Position numbers and translations under genes: made by a program. From the NCBI GenBank assembly GCA_964369685.1, contig CAYJFB010000004.1, positions 62,001 to 126,000 on the forward strand: a DNA stretch of 64,000 bases. The letters are read 5' to 3'. This document shows positions 36,305 to 45,740 of the stretch, in pieces (position 1 is the stretch's first letter; every line of letters starts with the position of its first letter). The DNA comes from Avidesulfovibrio sp964369685 (lineage in GTDB: Bacteria > Desulfobacterota > Desulfovibrionia > Desulfovibrionales > Desulfovibrionaceae). The notes under the pieces were generated by a model that searched no databases, was not told the DNA's origin, and saw only the letters and a program-made list of their open reading frames with translations.

Positions 36305-36399
36305 TTGTTACATGAAAACCTCCCGTGGAGACTCTTTCTCAATAACCATTAAGAAGAATAAATACGAGATACATCTTGTAAAAAAAGGCTTTTTATGCC

Positions 36400-36765
36400 A
36401 TGAGAACTCCAATACTGCTCTTTATTACCGTATCGCAAAGAGTTGAAGCAGAACTGTTGGCAGAAACATTATTGCGTCAACGCCTGGTTGCAGGGGTGAA
36501 TCTCATTCCACAAGTACAATCCTTGTATTGGTGGAATGATGCCATTCAGCGGCATAGTGAAATTGTACTTTTAGCACACAGTGTTGATACGCATGTACCC
36601 GCTATAGAGGCGTTATTGCGGCACATGCACAGCTATGAAACCCCGTGTCTTACAGCCTTGCCTTTTGCCTATGTAGAAAAATATTTTGCAGATTGGATCA
36701 TAAAACAAACCGATACGACGTCTTTTGACGTCAAAAACGGCTTTTTTTTACCCAACGGAGAATAG
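36400..36765 (+). CDS. cutA: CutA-family divalent-ion tolerance protein
   Basis: 121-residue CutA1 homologue, a small trimeric ferredoxin-like protein. TLLRQRLVAGVNLIPQVQSLYWW and TALPFAYVEKYFADWI match the conserved core. Its link to copper tolerance in E. coli is disputed and the biochemical role is unknown. It ends five bases before the kinase gene, so the two are cotranscribed. Confidence 0.88.
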   Translation: MRTPILLFITVSQRVEAELLAETLLRQRLVAGVNLIPQVQSLYWWNDAIQRHSEIVLLAHSVDTHVPAIEALLRHMHSYETPCLTALPFAYVEKYFADWIIKQTDTTSFDVKNGFFLPNGE

Positions 36766-36770
36766 CGCAT

Positions 36771-37706
36771 ATGACCATCCATATTTCGGGTTCTTTGGCT
36801 TTTGATCGAATTATGAATTTTCCGGGCAATTTTGCCGATTCCATTTTGCCTGAACAATTACACATTATTAATATTTCTTTTTTGATTGATCGTTTAGACA
36901 TTCAACAAGGCGGTACGGCGGGAAATATTGCCTATACGCTGAGTCTGCTTGGTGAGCGTTCCCGTATCTTGGCAACGGCAGGAAAAGACGCGCAAGACTA
37001 CCTTGTTCAGTTGCAAGCTGTTGATATTGATGTTTCTGCCGTCCGTGTGCTTGATAGTGAGGTGACGGCGTCCTGCTATTTGATAACAGATAGAAATAAT
37101 AATCAAATCAATGGATTCCATCCTGCAGCCATGAACACGTCCTGTAATATCGACAGCAGCGCGTTTCAACGTGGCGATTTGGCAATTATTTCACCCGGAA
37201 ACCTTGACGACATGCGCACGTTGCCGCGTATGTATCGTGAAGCAAATGTTCGTTATATTTATGATCCCGGTCAGTTGATTCCCGCGTTAAGTAAAGAAAA
37301 TCTGTTAGACGCGATAGCAGGTTCTGATTTTTTAATCAGCAATGACTATGAATTGGAAATGATTGCTCGCAATACAGGACGTACAACGGCAGAACTGCAA
37401 GAACTGACAGGTTGTCTACTGACGACACTCGGCGAACAAGGCTGCCGTATCAACGGAAGTGCACACACTTTGATTCCTGCTGTTCCCGTGACACAAGTGC
37501 TCGACCCCACAGGCGCGGGCGATGCTTTCCGTGCTGGATTTTTGAAAGGGCTTATTTTGGATCTGCCTTTAGAGCAAGCAGTGCGCTTGGCTTGTACAAC
37601 AGCTTCATATAATGTTGAAACAAGTGGAACCCAAACCCACTCATTCACGATAGCACAATTGAAAGCACGCTATATGTCGACATATGAAGAGCCGCTGCCA
37701 ATGTAA
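36771..37706 (+). CDS. PfkB-family carbohydrate/nucleoside kinase
   Basis: 311-residue ribokinase-fold kinase, adenosine-kinase-like in its spacing. GGTAGNIAYTLSLLGERSRI is the N-terminal family signature. The C-terminal signature VLDPTGAGDAFRAGFLKGL holds the catalytic Asp. The sugar or nucleoside substrate is not evident. GGAG (36757-36760) precedes the ATG. Confidence 0.88.
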   Translation: MTIHISGSLAFDRIMNFPGNFADSILPEQLHIINISFLIDRLDIQQGGTAGNIAYTLSLLGERSRILATAGKDAQDYLVQLQAVDIDVSAVRVLDSEVTASCYLITDRNNNQINGFHPAAMNTSCNIDSSAFQRGDLAIISPGNLDDMRTLPRMYREANVRYIYDPGQLIPALSKENLLDAIAGSDFLISNDYELEMIARNTGRTTAELQELTGCLLTTLGEQGCRINGSAHTLIPAVPVTQVLDPTGAGDAFRAGFLKGLILDLPLEQAVRLACTTASYNVETSGTQTHSFTIAQLKARYMSTYEEPLPM

Positions 37707-38073
37707 GCCTATTTCTTTTCCTGAAGAAGAGCCTCAGTCTGTGACAAGAAATGCAGCCGCACACTTCTCTTTCTGTCAGACCGTATGGCATCATCACAGC
37801 CTCTGACACCCTTCTCTCATAAGGGGCTTTTTCCTGTCTTTACAACGTGTTTGTATGTAAGGGAAAAAGTCCCCCATAGAGCAGAGAATATTCCAAAGGC
37901 AATCTCGGAAGTAACGGTTTTTTTATTTAAAACAGCCCTTCATTCAAAAAGACAACGTTCTTTCGCTTTTGTAGAATATGTAAAAAATGCTGTATACTTG
38001 CTATAGTTAAAGAGTTGAAACTTAAAAATTCATTTTTAAATAATAAATTTTATAAAAGTAATAATACAGAGCT
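37707..38073. other. Convergent intergenic region before ureD
   Basis: About 370 bases between convergent genes. Short frames here have no recognisable features. The right end is strongly AT-rich and could hold a weak terminator for the urease operon, but no clear stem was found. Confidence 0.4.
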
Positions 38074-38847
38074 CTACTGGTAATCTTGGCTTATTTCCTT
38101 AAAGTAAGAGTATATGTTATCCCCATTATCCCCCAGAACACGTACACACACGCCTTGTTGCGCTTTGCTCACGCCCACTTCAAAATGATGGGGAAGCTTC
38201 TCTGTTCCTTTTTGCCGTGCAAGCATTATAAAAACATCTTCTTGCTCTTGAGAAGGAAAATACGCGTACAGCAAACCATTATGGCTAAAGCCATGCCACA
38301 GACCAATATCGCTATAGTCCCAACGTGCAGGCTCTATGTAAGTATTGTCTGCAAAAGCGAGATTGTTTTCGACAGATACATGCACGGTTGCTTGAAACGC
38401 TTTCATAAGAAAGCTCTCTCCCATATGAATACGCCCTGCAGTGAAAATATCACTATAGAAAAATGTGGCTGTAGAATCTAAATATATGTGTGTCTTGCAT
38501 TTATAATTGCTGTTTTTAAAGGGGATGGTTGGGTGTGGCAGATAGCGTACGCGGCTCTTGGCTTCAGCTTTTATACATAAAGTCTTTTGTACATTTCCGT
38601 CCTGCGTATTAAAAATTTTTTCATAGCTTTGTGAACCAACCAGAACCTTGGATTCTTGTCCAAAATGTAAATCCATATGTACTGTATCACCTTGCAACAA
38701 ACCCGCAGAAGATGAAAGGAGAATGATATGCGCCTCATCGTTTTCATATAAGGGCGCAATAAGTTTATAGGGCGATGTAAAATATACGTCGTCATACACC
38801 GTTTTATGGTGGTTATATTGAGTAGAAAGGCGTACGCAAGAGTTCAT
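38074..38847 (-). CDS. ureD: Urease accessory protein UreD (UreH)
   Basis: 257-residue urease chaperone that binds apo-urease with UreF and UreG for nickel insertion; called UreH in Helicobacter. Family patterns include SSSAGLLQGDTVHMDLHFG, KVLVGSQSYEKIF and YLPHPTIPFKNSNY (the LPxPxI/VPF motif). It overlaps ureG by one base (TAATG) and is the last gene of the locus. Confidence 0.92.
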   Translation of the reverse strand: MNSCVRLSTQYNHHKTVYDDVYFTSPYKLIAPLYENDEAHIILLSSSAGLLQGDTVHMDLHFGQESKVLVGSQSYEKIFNTQDGNVQKTLCIKAEAKSRVRYLPHPTIPFKNSNYKCKTHIYLDSTATFFYSDIFTAGRIHMGESFLMKAFQATVHVSVENNLAFADNTYIEPARWDYSDIGLWHGFSHNGLLYAYFPSQEQEDVFIMLARQKGTEKLPHHFEVGVSKAQQGVCVRVLGDNGDNIYSYFKEISQDYQ

Positions 38848-39455
38848 TACATACCCTCAAAAAGTACGTCTTTTTTAATCCAATCTATGACGGAATCCAA
38901 GCCTTCAAGGCTCATGAGATTGGTGAAAAGATATTTTCGTCCGCCGCGCATCCTATCAGAATCAGATGCCATGATATCTAAATTTGCACCCACGAAGGGG
39001 GCTAAATCTGTTTTATTAATAATGAGCAAATCAGAACGCGTCACACCCGGACCACCCTTACGAGGAATTTTTTCACCTTGAGCCACGTCGATAACATAGA
39101 TAGTGGCGTCGGCTAAATCCGGACTAAAGGTGGCAGAAAGGTTATCTCCGCCGCTTTCAATAAACATAATCTGCACATCTGGAAAACGCTCCGCCATTTC
39201 CTCTACGGCTTCTAAATTCATGGAACAGTCTTCACGAATAGCTGTATGTGGACAACCTCCTGTTTCTACACCTAAAATACGCTCTTTAGGCAATGCGGAA
39301 TTTTTTACCAAAAACTCTTCATCCTCACGAGTATAAATGTCATTGGTGATCACGCATAAAGAATACTCATCTTTCATCTTACGGGTCAGTCTTTCGATAA
39401 GAGCCGTCTTGCCTGAACCCACAGGACCACCCACACCAATTTTTACGTATCCCAT
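38847..39455 (-). CDS. ureG: Urease accessory GTPase UreG
   Basis: 202-residue SIMIBI-class GTPase that delivers nickel to urease. P-loop GVGGPVGSGKTALIERL, the metal-binding CPH in GGCPHTAIRED, and ESGGDNLSATFSPDLAD are present, with NKTD for guanine specificity. The length matches the family. It lies between ureF and ureD. Confidence 0.97.
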   Translation of the reverse strand: MGYVKIGVGGPVGSGKTALIERLTRKMKDEYSLCVITNDIYTREDEEFLVKNSALPKERILGVETGGCPHTAIREDCSMNLEAVEEMAERFPDVQIMFIESGGDNLSATFSPDLADATIYVIDVAQGEKIPRKGGPGVTRSDLLIINKTDLAPFVGANLDIMASDSDRMRGGRKYLFTNLMSLEGLDSVIDWIKKDVLFEGM

Positions 39456-39499
39456 ATATTTTCCTGTTTCTTTGTGTTTTTTTTGAAAAGGGAACTTTT

Positions 39500-40195
39500 T
39501 TAACTCATATATAATCGGCTGTATAATGTTTCATGTTGCATGGCGTAAATATCAAAAGCGCTGCCGCTTATGCCCAGCTCACTGCGCCCCACGTGCCGGG
39601 CTTTAAACACTGCCTCTTGCACGAGAGGTAAAGCCTTATTCAGTACAACTTGCCCGTCAAGCTGGCTTAAAGGCACGCTTTTCACCGCATTGGTCACAAT
39701 ACCGGAAATGGCACTGTAAGCATAAATATGTGCACCTTCTTCATAGCTTATGCCTTTATCTTTCACAAAAAGAGCTAAAGCCAGTACATGATGTCCCATG
39801 CACATTTTTTCATCAATAAGCTGCTTATATAAAGCAAGATGAGGTAAAATTTCAATTTTTTTCCATACTTTCAAAAACCGCTGACACAGCTTTTCACTGC
39901 CGCGGCGCACTTCAAATGGCGATGTATACGCCGCATACAAAGCGTCGAGCAGTATCAGTTCCTCTTGTTTGATAGTTCCGGAATTATCAAAAGCAGTATG
40001 GTATATTTGGGCAAAGAAGCCCAACTCATTGTAGGGCATAAAGGAAAGGATATTTGCCACATAGGCTTCAAGGTCGGCACTGTTTTTGAGCTTGTCTTTT
40101 TGTACAAAGGTTTCCAAACCATTGGAAAGGGTAAAAGAACCAATGGGAAAAACACTGTCGCTCACTTGGAGCATGGAAAGAAGAGCCGTATTCAT
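39500..40195 (-). CDS. ureF: Urease accessory protein UreF
   Basis: 231-residue all-helical urease accessory protein that acts in the UreDFG complex and gates UreG GTPase activity. LQVSDSVFPIGSFTLSNGLE is the N-terminal signature, and ISGIVTNAVKSVPLSQLDGQ the C-terminal one. AAGG precedes the ATG at 40195. It lies eight bases after ureE. Confidence 0.94.
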   Translation of the reverse strand: MNTALLSMLQVSDSVFPIGSFTLSNGLETFVQKDKLKNSADLEAYVANILSFMPYNELGFFAQIYHTAFDNSGTIKQEELILLDALYAAYTSPFEVRRGSEKLCQRFLKVWKKIEILPHLALYKQLIDEKMCMGHHVLALALFVKDKGISYEEGAHIYAYSAISGIVTNAVKSVPLSQLDGQVVLNKALPLVQEAVFKARHVGRSELGISGSAFDIYAMQHETLYSRLYMS

Positions 40196-40203
40196 GGTAT
40201 GCC

Positions 40204-40698
40204 TTAATGACTATGCTCGGGCTGGTGTTCATGTGCATGTTTATGATTTTTTTCCGAAGATCCATGCGCTTTACATTCGGTAAAATGAGTAAACTTCTCT
40301 TGTACTTGTTGTATTTCAAAGCCTAGTTTCTCTAAGTATAAAAAAGTGGGCTTATCATAGGGAATAAGTACTGATTTTTCCTCAATTTTTAACGATAAAT
40401 GTCTATTGCCCAACTCAAAGCATAACCTTCCCATTTCCTGCATACTGTGTACATGGATTTGAGTAAGCTTGGTGGGTACAATTTCACACACATATAACGC
40501 ACCGTCTTTTTTCGCTAAAATATCCCCATCTTTCAGCACATCCTCCACTAAAACACCCAGTTCGGTGCCGTCCGAAGCCATTTTTTTTATACGCTTTTTA
40601 TCCACCTCAAACCATTCAAAGGGTACAGAAATAATTTCTTCTTGCCTTTGCTCTGTATGAATATTACCTAAAATGTATTCGATAATCATCGGTTCCAC
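40204..40698 (-). CDS. ureE: Urease nickel-binding chaperone UreE
   Basis: 164-residue nickel chaperone that hands Ni to UreG. LCFELGNRHLSL is the conserved core (GNRH), and the C-terminus is His-rich (HKHAHEHQPEHSH), able to bind several nickel ions. A GTG at 40698 sits four bases after AAGGAG; an ATG three codons later (40689) would give the family-like MIIEYILGN start, so the true start is one of the two. The core resembles Helicobacter UreE more than Klebsiella UreE, but Helicobacter lacks the His tail. Confidence 0.92.
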   Translation of the reverse strand: MEPMIIEYILGNIHTEQRQEEIISVPFEWFEVDKKRIKKMASDGTELGVLVEDVLKDGDILAKKDGALYVCEIVPTKLTQIHVHSMQEMGRLCFELGNRHLSLKIEEKSVLIPYDKPTFLYLEKLGFEIQQVQEKFTHFTECKAHGSSEKNHKHAHEHQPEHSH

Positions 40699-40706
40699 GA
40701 ATCTCC

Positions 40707-42419
40707 TTAAAACATGAAATACAATCTCGCCAAGGGCAGCTCACTAAAAGGTTCACAGCTTATCTTTTCGCCGTTGATCTTCACGGTATAGGTTTCCGGA
40801 TCAACTTCAATATCAGCCATGATATCATTGAATTTCATATCATGTTTACCAATGCTACGGCAATTTTTTACCGGCAGAGATGTACGAGTAACACCGAGTT
40901 TCTCCAGCAGTTTTTCTTTATGGGCATATTGCGACACAAAGGTAATGCTTGTATGATCGACCGCTTTACCTTGCGCACCAAACATGGGTGTATATACCAC
41001 GGGCTGCGGCGTAGGTATGGAGGCATTGGCATCACCCATGCGTGCCCCTACGATGAAACCTGATTTGATGATAAGTTCCGGTTTAGCCCCAAAGAAAGCC
41101 GGCTTCCAAAGAACCAGATCAGCCATTTTGCCCACTTCTACAGAACCCACATATTCACTGATACCATGGGTGATGGCAGGGTTTATGGTATATTTTGCTA
41201 CATAACGTTTGGCACGGAAATTATCGTTACGTGCAGTATCCTCAGGCAAAGCTCCGCGTTGCATTTTCATTTTATGGGCTGTCTGCCATGTACGAATGAT
41301 GACTTCACCCACACGCCCCATGGCTTGTGAGTCAGAACTCATCATGGAAAAAATACCCATATCGTGTAAAATATCCTCAGCGGCTATGGTTTCTGGACGG
41401 ATGCGTGAATCGGCAAAGGCCACATCCTCCGGATTTTTTTTATCAAGATGATGACATACCATGAGCATGTCCAGATGTTCGTCAATGGTGTTGACCGTAT
41501 AGGGCATGGTCGGGTTGGTGGAAGAAGGCAGAATATTTTTTAGTGCCGCCGCCTTAATGATGTCCGGCGCGTGTCCTCCTCCTGCTCCTTCAGTATGATA
41601 GGTGTGGATGACGCGTCCACCAATGGCATTCAGTGTGTCTTCCACAAAACCGGCCTCGTTCAAGGTGTCAGTATGAATAGACACTTGGACATCATAGCGA
41701 TCTGCCACATCAAGGCAGACATCAATGGCCTTGGGCGTCGTGCCCCAGTCTTCGTGGAGCTTTAAACCAATAGCGCCTGCATGTATTTGCTCAATCAAGG
41801 TTTCGGGGCTGGAGGAATTGCCTTTACCCAAAAAACCCACATTGAGAGGAACGCCCATGGAGGCTTCCAGCATTGTATGCAGATTAAAAGAGCCGGGGGT
41901 ACAGGTGGTGGCATTGGTACCATCGGCAGGTCCCGTACCGCCGCCCAACATGGTGGTGATGCCACTGTACAGAGCTGTTTCTATTTGTGTGGGGGAAATA
42001 AAATGAATATGCGTATCCACGCCTCCTGCTGTCAGAATAAGCCCTTCTCCGGCAATGGCCTCGGTGGAAGCACCGATAATCATATGCGCGTCCACATTAT
42101 CCATCATATGTGGATTTCCTGCTTTGCCTATGCCGTGGATTTTTCCGTCTTTAATACCTATATCAGCCTTAAAAATACCCGTATAGTCCAGCACAAGCAC
42201 ATTGGTAATGACCAAATCAAGGCACTCTTGGTCACTGTGTACGCACGATTGCCCCATGCCGTCACGTAAGGATTTACCGCCGCCAAACTTAGCCTCTTCA
42301 CCATAGGTGGTATAATCTTTTTCTACTTCAATGAGCAAAGAAGTGTCTGCAAGGCGTACCCTGTCACCCACAGTGGGACCGTACATGGTGGCGTACATTT
42401 TTTTAGAGAGTGTTGTCAT
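40707..42419 (-). CDS. ureC: Urease catalytic subunit UreC (alpha)
   Basis: 570-residue nickel amidohydrolase that splits urea to ammonia and carbamate. Ni-ligand His are in GGVDTHIHFISP; the Lys expected to be carbamylated is in GAIGLKLHEDWG. The mobile flap with its Cys-His is MLMVCHHLDKKNPEDVAFAD, and the catalytic region SSDSQAMGRVGE is intact. Full length and complete motifs predict an active enzyme. Its first 17 bases overlap the fused ureA/ureB gene. Confidence 0.97.
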   Translation of the reverse strand: MTTLSKKMYATMYGPTVGDRVRLADTSLLIEVEKDYTTYGEEAKFGGGKSLRDGMGQSCVHSDQECLDLVITNVLVLDYTGIFKADIGIKDGKIHGIGKAGNPHMMDNVDAHMIIGASTEAIAGEGLILTAGGVDTHIHFISPTQIETALYSGITTMLGGGTGPADGTNATTCTPGSFNLHTMLEASMGVPLNVGFLGKGNSSSPETLIEQIHAGAIGLKLHEDWGTTPKAIDVCLDVADRYDVQVSIHTDTLNEAGFVEDTLNAIGGRVIHTYHTEGAGGGHAPDIIKAAALKNILPSSTNPTMPYTVNTIDEHLDMLMVCHHLDKKNPEDVAFADSRIRPETIAAEDILHDMGIFSMMSSDSQAMGRVGEVIIRTWQTAHKMKMQRGALPEDTARNDNFRAKRYVAKYTINPAITHGISEYVGSVEVGKMADLVLWKPAFFGAKPELIIKSGFIVGARMGDANASIPTPQPVVYTPMFGAQGKAVDHTSITFVSQYAHKEKLLEKLGVTRTSLPVKNCRSIGKHDMKFNDIMADIEVDPETYTVKINGEKISCEPFSELPLARLYFMF

Positions 42420-43107
42420 GTTCTACCTCCATTCCTTTAAAGCCTTGTTCCTTCGCTTTGGCAAAGGCCGCTTCACGCACGTCACTCTTATCAAAAGCTC
42501 CATTGACCAGCCCATTGAGACCATAGCCTTCGCGAGTGCCGCCAATGCGTACCAGCGTTACTTCTTTAGCTTCACCGGGTTCAAAGCGTATGGCTGTGCC
42601 CGAAGCAATATCAAGGCGCATACCAAAGGATGCTTTTCTGTCAAAATCCAGCATCTTGTTTACTTCAAAGAAATGATAATGCGAACCAACCTGAACGGGT
42701 CTGTCTGCCGTATTCTTCACGATGAGCGTGCGCTTTTCACGCCCTACGTTCAGTTCAATACACCCCTCATCGGTGAGAATTTCCCCGGGAACACACTCTA
42801 ACGTTGTTTCTATGGGATTATGCACCGTCACAAGCTTGGTGCCGTCCATAAATGTGGCCTCTATTTGAATCTCATGCAACATTTCCGCCACACCAGGCAG
42901 CACCTCTTCACTCTTAAGTAATGTTCTGCCATATTGCATAAGTTCTGCGACGCGCATGTTTTCACGGGCTTTTTCTAAAAGCTCTGCCGAAATATAGGCC
43001 ACAGCCTCCGTATAATTTAATTGAAGGCCTCTCTTCAAACGTTGCTTGGCCAACGACCCGGCCAAATGCAATAAGAGTTTTTCTTGTTCTCGTGGTGTTA
43101 AGTGCAC
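42403..43107 (-). CDS. ureA/ureB: Fused urease gamma-beta subunit
   Basis: 234-residue natural fusion of the small urease subunits, as in Helicobacter UreA. The gamma part (residues 1 to about 100) has LTPREQEKLLLHLAGSLAKQ, NYTEAVAYISAELLEKAR and GVAEMLHEIQIEATFMDGT. The beta part has VPGEILTDEGCIELN, QVGSHYHFFEVNKMLDFDR and GTAIRFEPGEAKEVTLV. Bacteria such as Klebsiella encode these separately. A GTG start at 43107 follows AAGGAG at seven bases. It is translationally coupled to ureC. Confidence 0.95.
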   Translation of the reverse strand: MHLTPREQEKLLLHLAGSLAKQRLKRGLQLNYTEAVAYISAELLEKARENMRVAELMQYGRTLLKSEEVLPGVAEMLHEIQIEATFMDGTKLVTVHNPIETTLECVPGEILTDEGCIELNVGREKRTLIVKNTADRPVQVGSHYHFFEVNKMLDFDRKASFGMRLDIASGTAIRFEPGEAKEVTLVRIGGTREGYGLNGLVNGAFDKSDVREAAFAKAKEQGFKGMEVEHDNTL

Positions 43108-43122
43108 AGTATGACTCCTTAA

Positions 43123-43815
43123 TCAATGCGTCATAAGGTTTTGTAATTGTTCTTTATCACAATTTGTTATGCTATTGGTATAGATAATATTTCCTTTTTC
43201 CATGACGTTGACTATGTGCGCATTGTCCATAATGAAATCAAGATATTGTTCCACTAGTAAAACAGTAATGCTCTTCCATTCATTAATTTTTTGTATGGCG
43301 TGACCGATGTCTTGAATGACAGAAGGCTGTATGCCTTCGGTGGGTTCGTCCAAAATGAGAATTTTGGGATTGGCCACCAGGGCTCTGGCAATGGCCAGCT
43401 GTTGTTGTTGACCGCCGGAGAGATCGCCGCCTTTGCGCAGAATAAATTTGGCCAAAATGGGGAATAAATCAAAGAGATATTCGGGTATTTCGCCTTTGCC
43501 TCCAAGAGGTTGCAGACCCAGATCTAAATTTTCTTGCACAGTCATGTGTGAAAAAATATCTCGCCCTTGGGGTACGTAGCCGATACCAAGTTTCGCGCGC
43601 TCATGCGTGGGGAGCTTGATGATGTCTTTTCCATCAAAAAGAATTTTTCCGTGCGGTGTTTTTACAATACCCATAATGCTTTTAAGCGTTGTGCTTTTAC
43701 CAACCCCGTTGCGTCCCATCAGACTCACAATTTTGCCTGTAGGCACAGAAAAATTGAGATTTTCAATGACACAACTTTCACCGTAATAGCAGGCTATATT
43801 TTCCATCTGTAGCAT
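43123..43815 (-). CDS. urtE: Urea ABC transporter ATPase UrtE
   Basis: 230-residue ATP-binding protein, LivF-like. Walker A is GRNGVGKST, the signature LSGGQQQQLAIARAL and Walker B ILILDEPTEGIQP. It is placed directly upstream of ureA/ureB in transcription, so uptake and hydrolysis are tied together. Confidence 0.93.
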   Translation of the reverse strand: MLQMENIACYYGESCVIENLNFSVPTGKIVSLMGRNGVGKSTTLKSIMGIVKTPHGKILFDGKDIIKLPTHERAKLGIGYVPQGRDIFSHMTVQENLDLGLQPLGGKGEIPEYLFDLFPILAKFILRKGGDLSGGQQQQLAIARALVANPKILILDEPTEGIQPSVIQDIGHAIQKINEWKSITVLLVEQYLDFIMDNAHIVNVMEKGNIIYTNSITNCDKEQLQNLMTH

Positions 43816-43863
43816 GACTTATTCCTGATATATATTTAAAAATTCAACGCGTGCAGACACTAC

Positions 43864-44649
43864 CTACTCTTCTCTTTTTCCACGCCCCAGATACACGGCT
43901 TGTACGGTTTCATTGTCTAATACTTCGTCAATATTGCCTTCCATGAGCACACGCCCTTCGTGCAATACGGTGACCACATCGGCAACTTGCTTTACAAATT
44001 CCATATCGTGCTCAATGACAATGACGGTACACCTGTTTTTTACCTGCTTGAGTAATTCGCCCGTTTTAAAGGTTTCTGGCTTACCCATGCCCGCGGCAGG
44101 TTCATCAAGCATGATTATTTCAGGGTCTTGAACTAATTGCATGGCAATTTCTAACCATTGTTTTTCACCATGGGATAGGGAACCTGCTCGCACATGGCGA
44201 CGATCGGTAAGATTTACGTCTTCCAGGGTTTGGCTAATTTTATCCAGCTCTTCAGCGGTGGTTTTATGAAAAATAGATTGCCACACACCCTTATTACCCT
44301 TGAGCGAGAGTACCATATTATCTTCCACAGAGAGATTGGCAAAAACTGAAGGTACTTGAAATTTGCGTCCTATACCTTTTTGTACAATTTCATATTCTTT
44401 TAAGTCTGTGATGCGTATGCCTTCTTGCTCTTTGGGATAAAAAAAGACATTCCCCATAGTGGGACGTGTTTTGGCGCAGATAATATCCAGCAAGGTGGTT
44501 TTTCCTGCACCATTGGGCCCAATGAAAAAATGTATGCTGTGCCGTTGCACTTTCGCTTTTACATCAGTAAGAGCATAAAAACCGTCAAAGCTCACGGAAA
44601 TGTTTTTAATATCTAAAATGGTGTCTGTGGTATTTGGCGTGCTGTTCAT
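43864..44649 (-). CDS. urtD: Urea ABC transporter ATPase UrtD
   Basis: 261-residue ATP-binding protein, LivG-like. Walker A GPNGAGKTTLLDII, signature SLSHGEKQWLEIAMQL (the HGEKQWLEI form is typical of UrtD) and Walker B IIMLDEPAAGMG. It pairs with UrtE to drive the UrtB-UrtC permease. Confidence 0.94.
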   Translation of the reverse strand: MNSTPNTTDTILDIKNISVSFDGFYALTDVKAKVQRHSIHFFIGPNGAGKTTLLDIICAKTRPTMGNVFFYPKEQEGIRITDLKEYEIVQKGIGRKFQVPSVFANLSVEDNMVLSLKGNKGVWQSIFHKTTAEELDKISQTLEDVNLTDRRHVRAGSLSHGEKQWLEIAMQLVQDPEIIMLDEPAAGMGKPETFKTGELLKQVKNRCTVIVIEHDMEFVKQVADVVTVLHEGRVLMEGNIDEVLDNETVQAVYLGRGKREE

Positions 44650-44661
44650 GGCATATGTTCT

Positions 44662-45732
44662 CTATTTTGTGCTCAGTTTTGCTTTTGGGTTTTGAAAAAA
44701 ATTGGTAAGGGTACCCACGATGCCGCCTTTAAAGTAAATGATGGTGACGCAAAAGGCCACGCCGATGATATATTGCCAGAGTTCTACCATTCTTCCGGAG
44801 CTGATATTGTATTCGCACAAATTGACGAGGAAAACACCGCAGACAGCACCAAGCAAGGTGCCACGTCCGCCAATGGCTATCCAAATAACCATCATAATGG
44901 AGTAGGCTATGGTCATTTGTGATGGAGTTATGCTGCCGTTAAAATTTACAAAAACTGCACCGCCAAGACCGGCAAATATGGCTGAAAGCACATAGACAAA
45001 ATTCTTATATTGGCTCACTTTATAGCCTGAAAAATAGGTTCTGTTTTCGCCATCGCGAATGGCTACCAATATTTTTCCAAACTTACTGTTAACAAGATAA
45101 CGTGCTATAAAATATGTAATAGCCAAGAGAAATGTAGTTCCGTAAAAGAGTAGGAGCATATTGTCCATATTGGCTTTACCTTTGATGCTGCCAAAAATAG
45201 ATTTAATTTCTGTAATGCCGGTATTGCCGTTGGTATACGGTGAAAGGGCAATAAACATGGAGTAGGTAGCCCAAGTAAGCGCCTGAGATATTATGGAAAA
45301 ATATACGCCTTTGATCCTGTTTCTAAAAATAAAATAACCAATAATGCCGGACACTGCCGCAGGAATCAGGAGAATAAGTATGGCGGTGAGGAAGGAAGAT
45401 TGAAAAGGCAACCATACTAAGGGAAGTTCTTTCAAACCTCCGATAAACATAAAATCAGCAATTTCACCCCCTGTGGCTTGTAGCTTTAAATACATGGCCA
45501 TGGCATAGCCTCCTAAGGCAAAATACAAACCATGTCCAAGGCTTAAAATACCCGTGTATCCCCAAATAAGGTCAAGACCGATAACCAAAATGCAAAAGGA
45601 GATACACTTACCAATAAAAAGTACGGTAGAAGTACTTTGGATAATACCTAAATGTAAGAGCACAGGAGCACTACATAAGCATATCAGGAGCAGAACAAAA
45701 ATCTTATCGTGCATGTGTTGTAAACATTTCAT
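44662..45732 (-). CDS. urtC: Urea ABC transporter permease UrtC
   Basis: 356-residue LivM-type permease with about ten membrane helices. GLDLIWGYTGILSLGHGLYF is the conserved N-terminal signature, and GGRGTLLGAVCGVFLVN the C-terminal coupling region. The gap to urtB is eight bases. Confidence 0.93.
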   Translation of the reverse strand: MKCLQHMHDKIFVLLLICLCSAPVLLHLGIIQSTSTVLFIGKCISFCILVIGLDLIWGYTGILSLGHGLYFALGGYAMAMYLKLQATGGEIADFMFIGGLKELPLVWLPFQSSFLTAILILLIPAAVSGIIGYFIFRNRIKGVYFSIISQALTWATYSMFIALSPYTNGNTGITEIKSIFGSIKGKANMDNMLLLFYGTTFLLAITYFIARYLVNSKFGKILVAIRDGENRTYFSGYKVSQYKNFVYVLSAIFAGLGGAVFVNFNGSITPSQMTIAYSIMMVIWIAIGGRGTLLGAVCGVFLVNLCEYNISSGRMVELWQYIIGVAFCVTIIYFKGGIVGTLTNFFQNPKAKLSTK

Positions 45733-45740
45733 GATGTGTC

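Noticed and set aside
37785..38006. 73-codon plus-strand frame after the PfkB kinase gene
   Set aside because: No ribosome site and no protein-like features; the region is probably non-coding.
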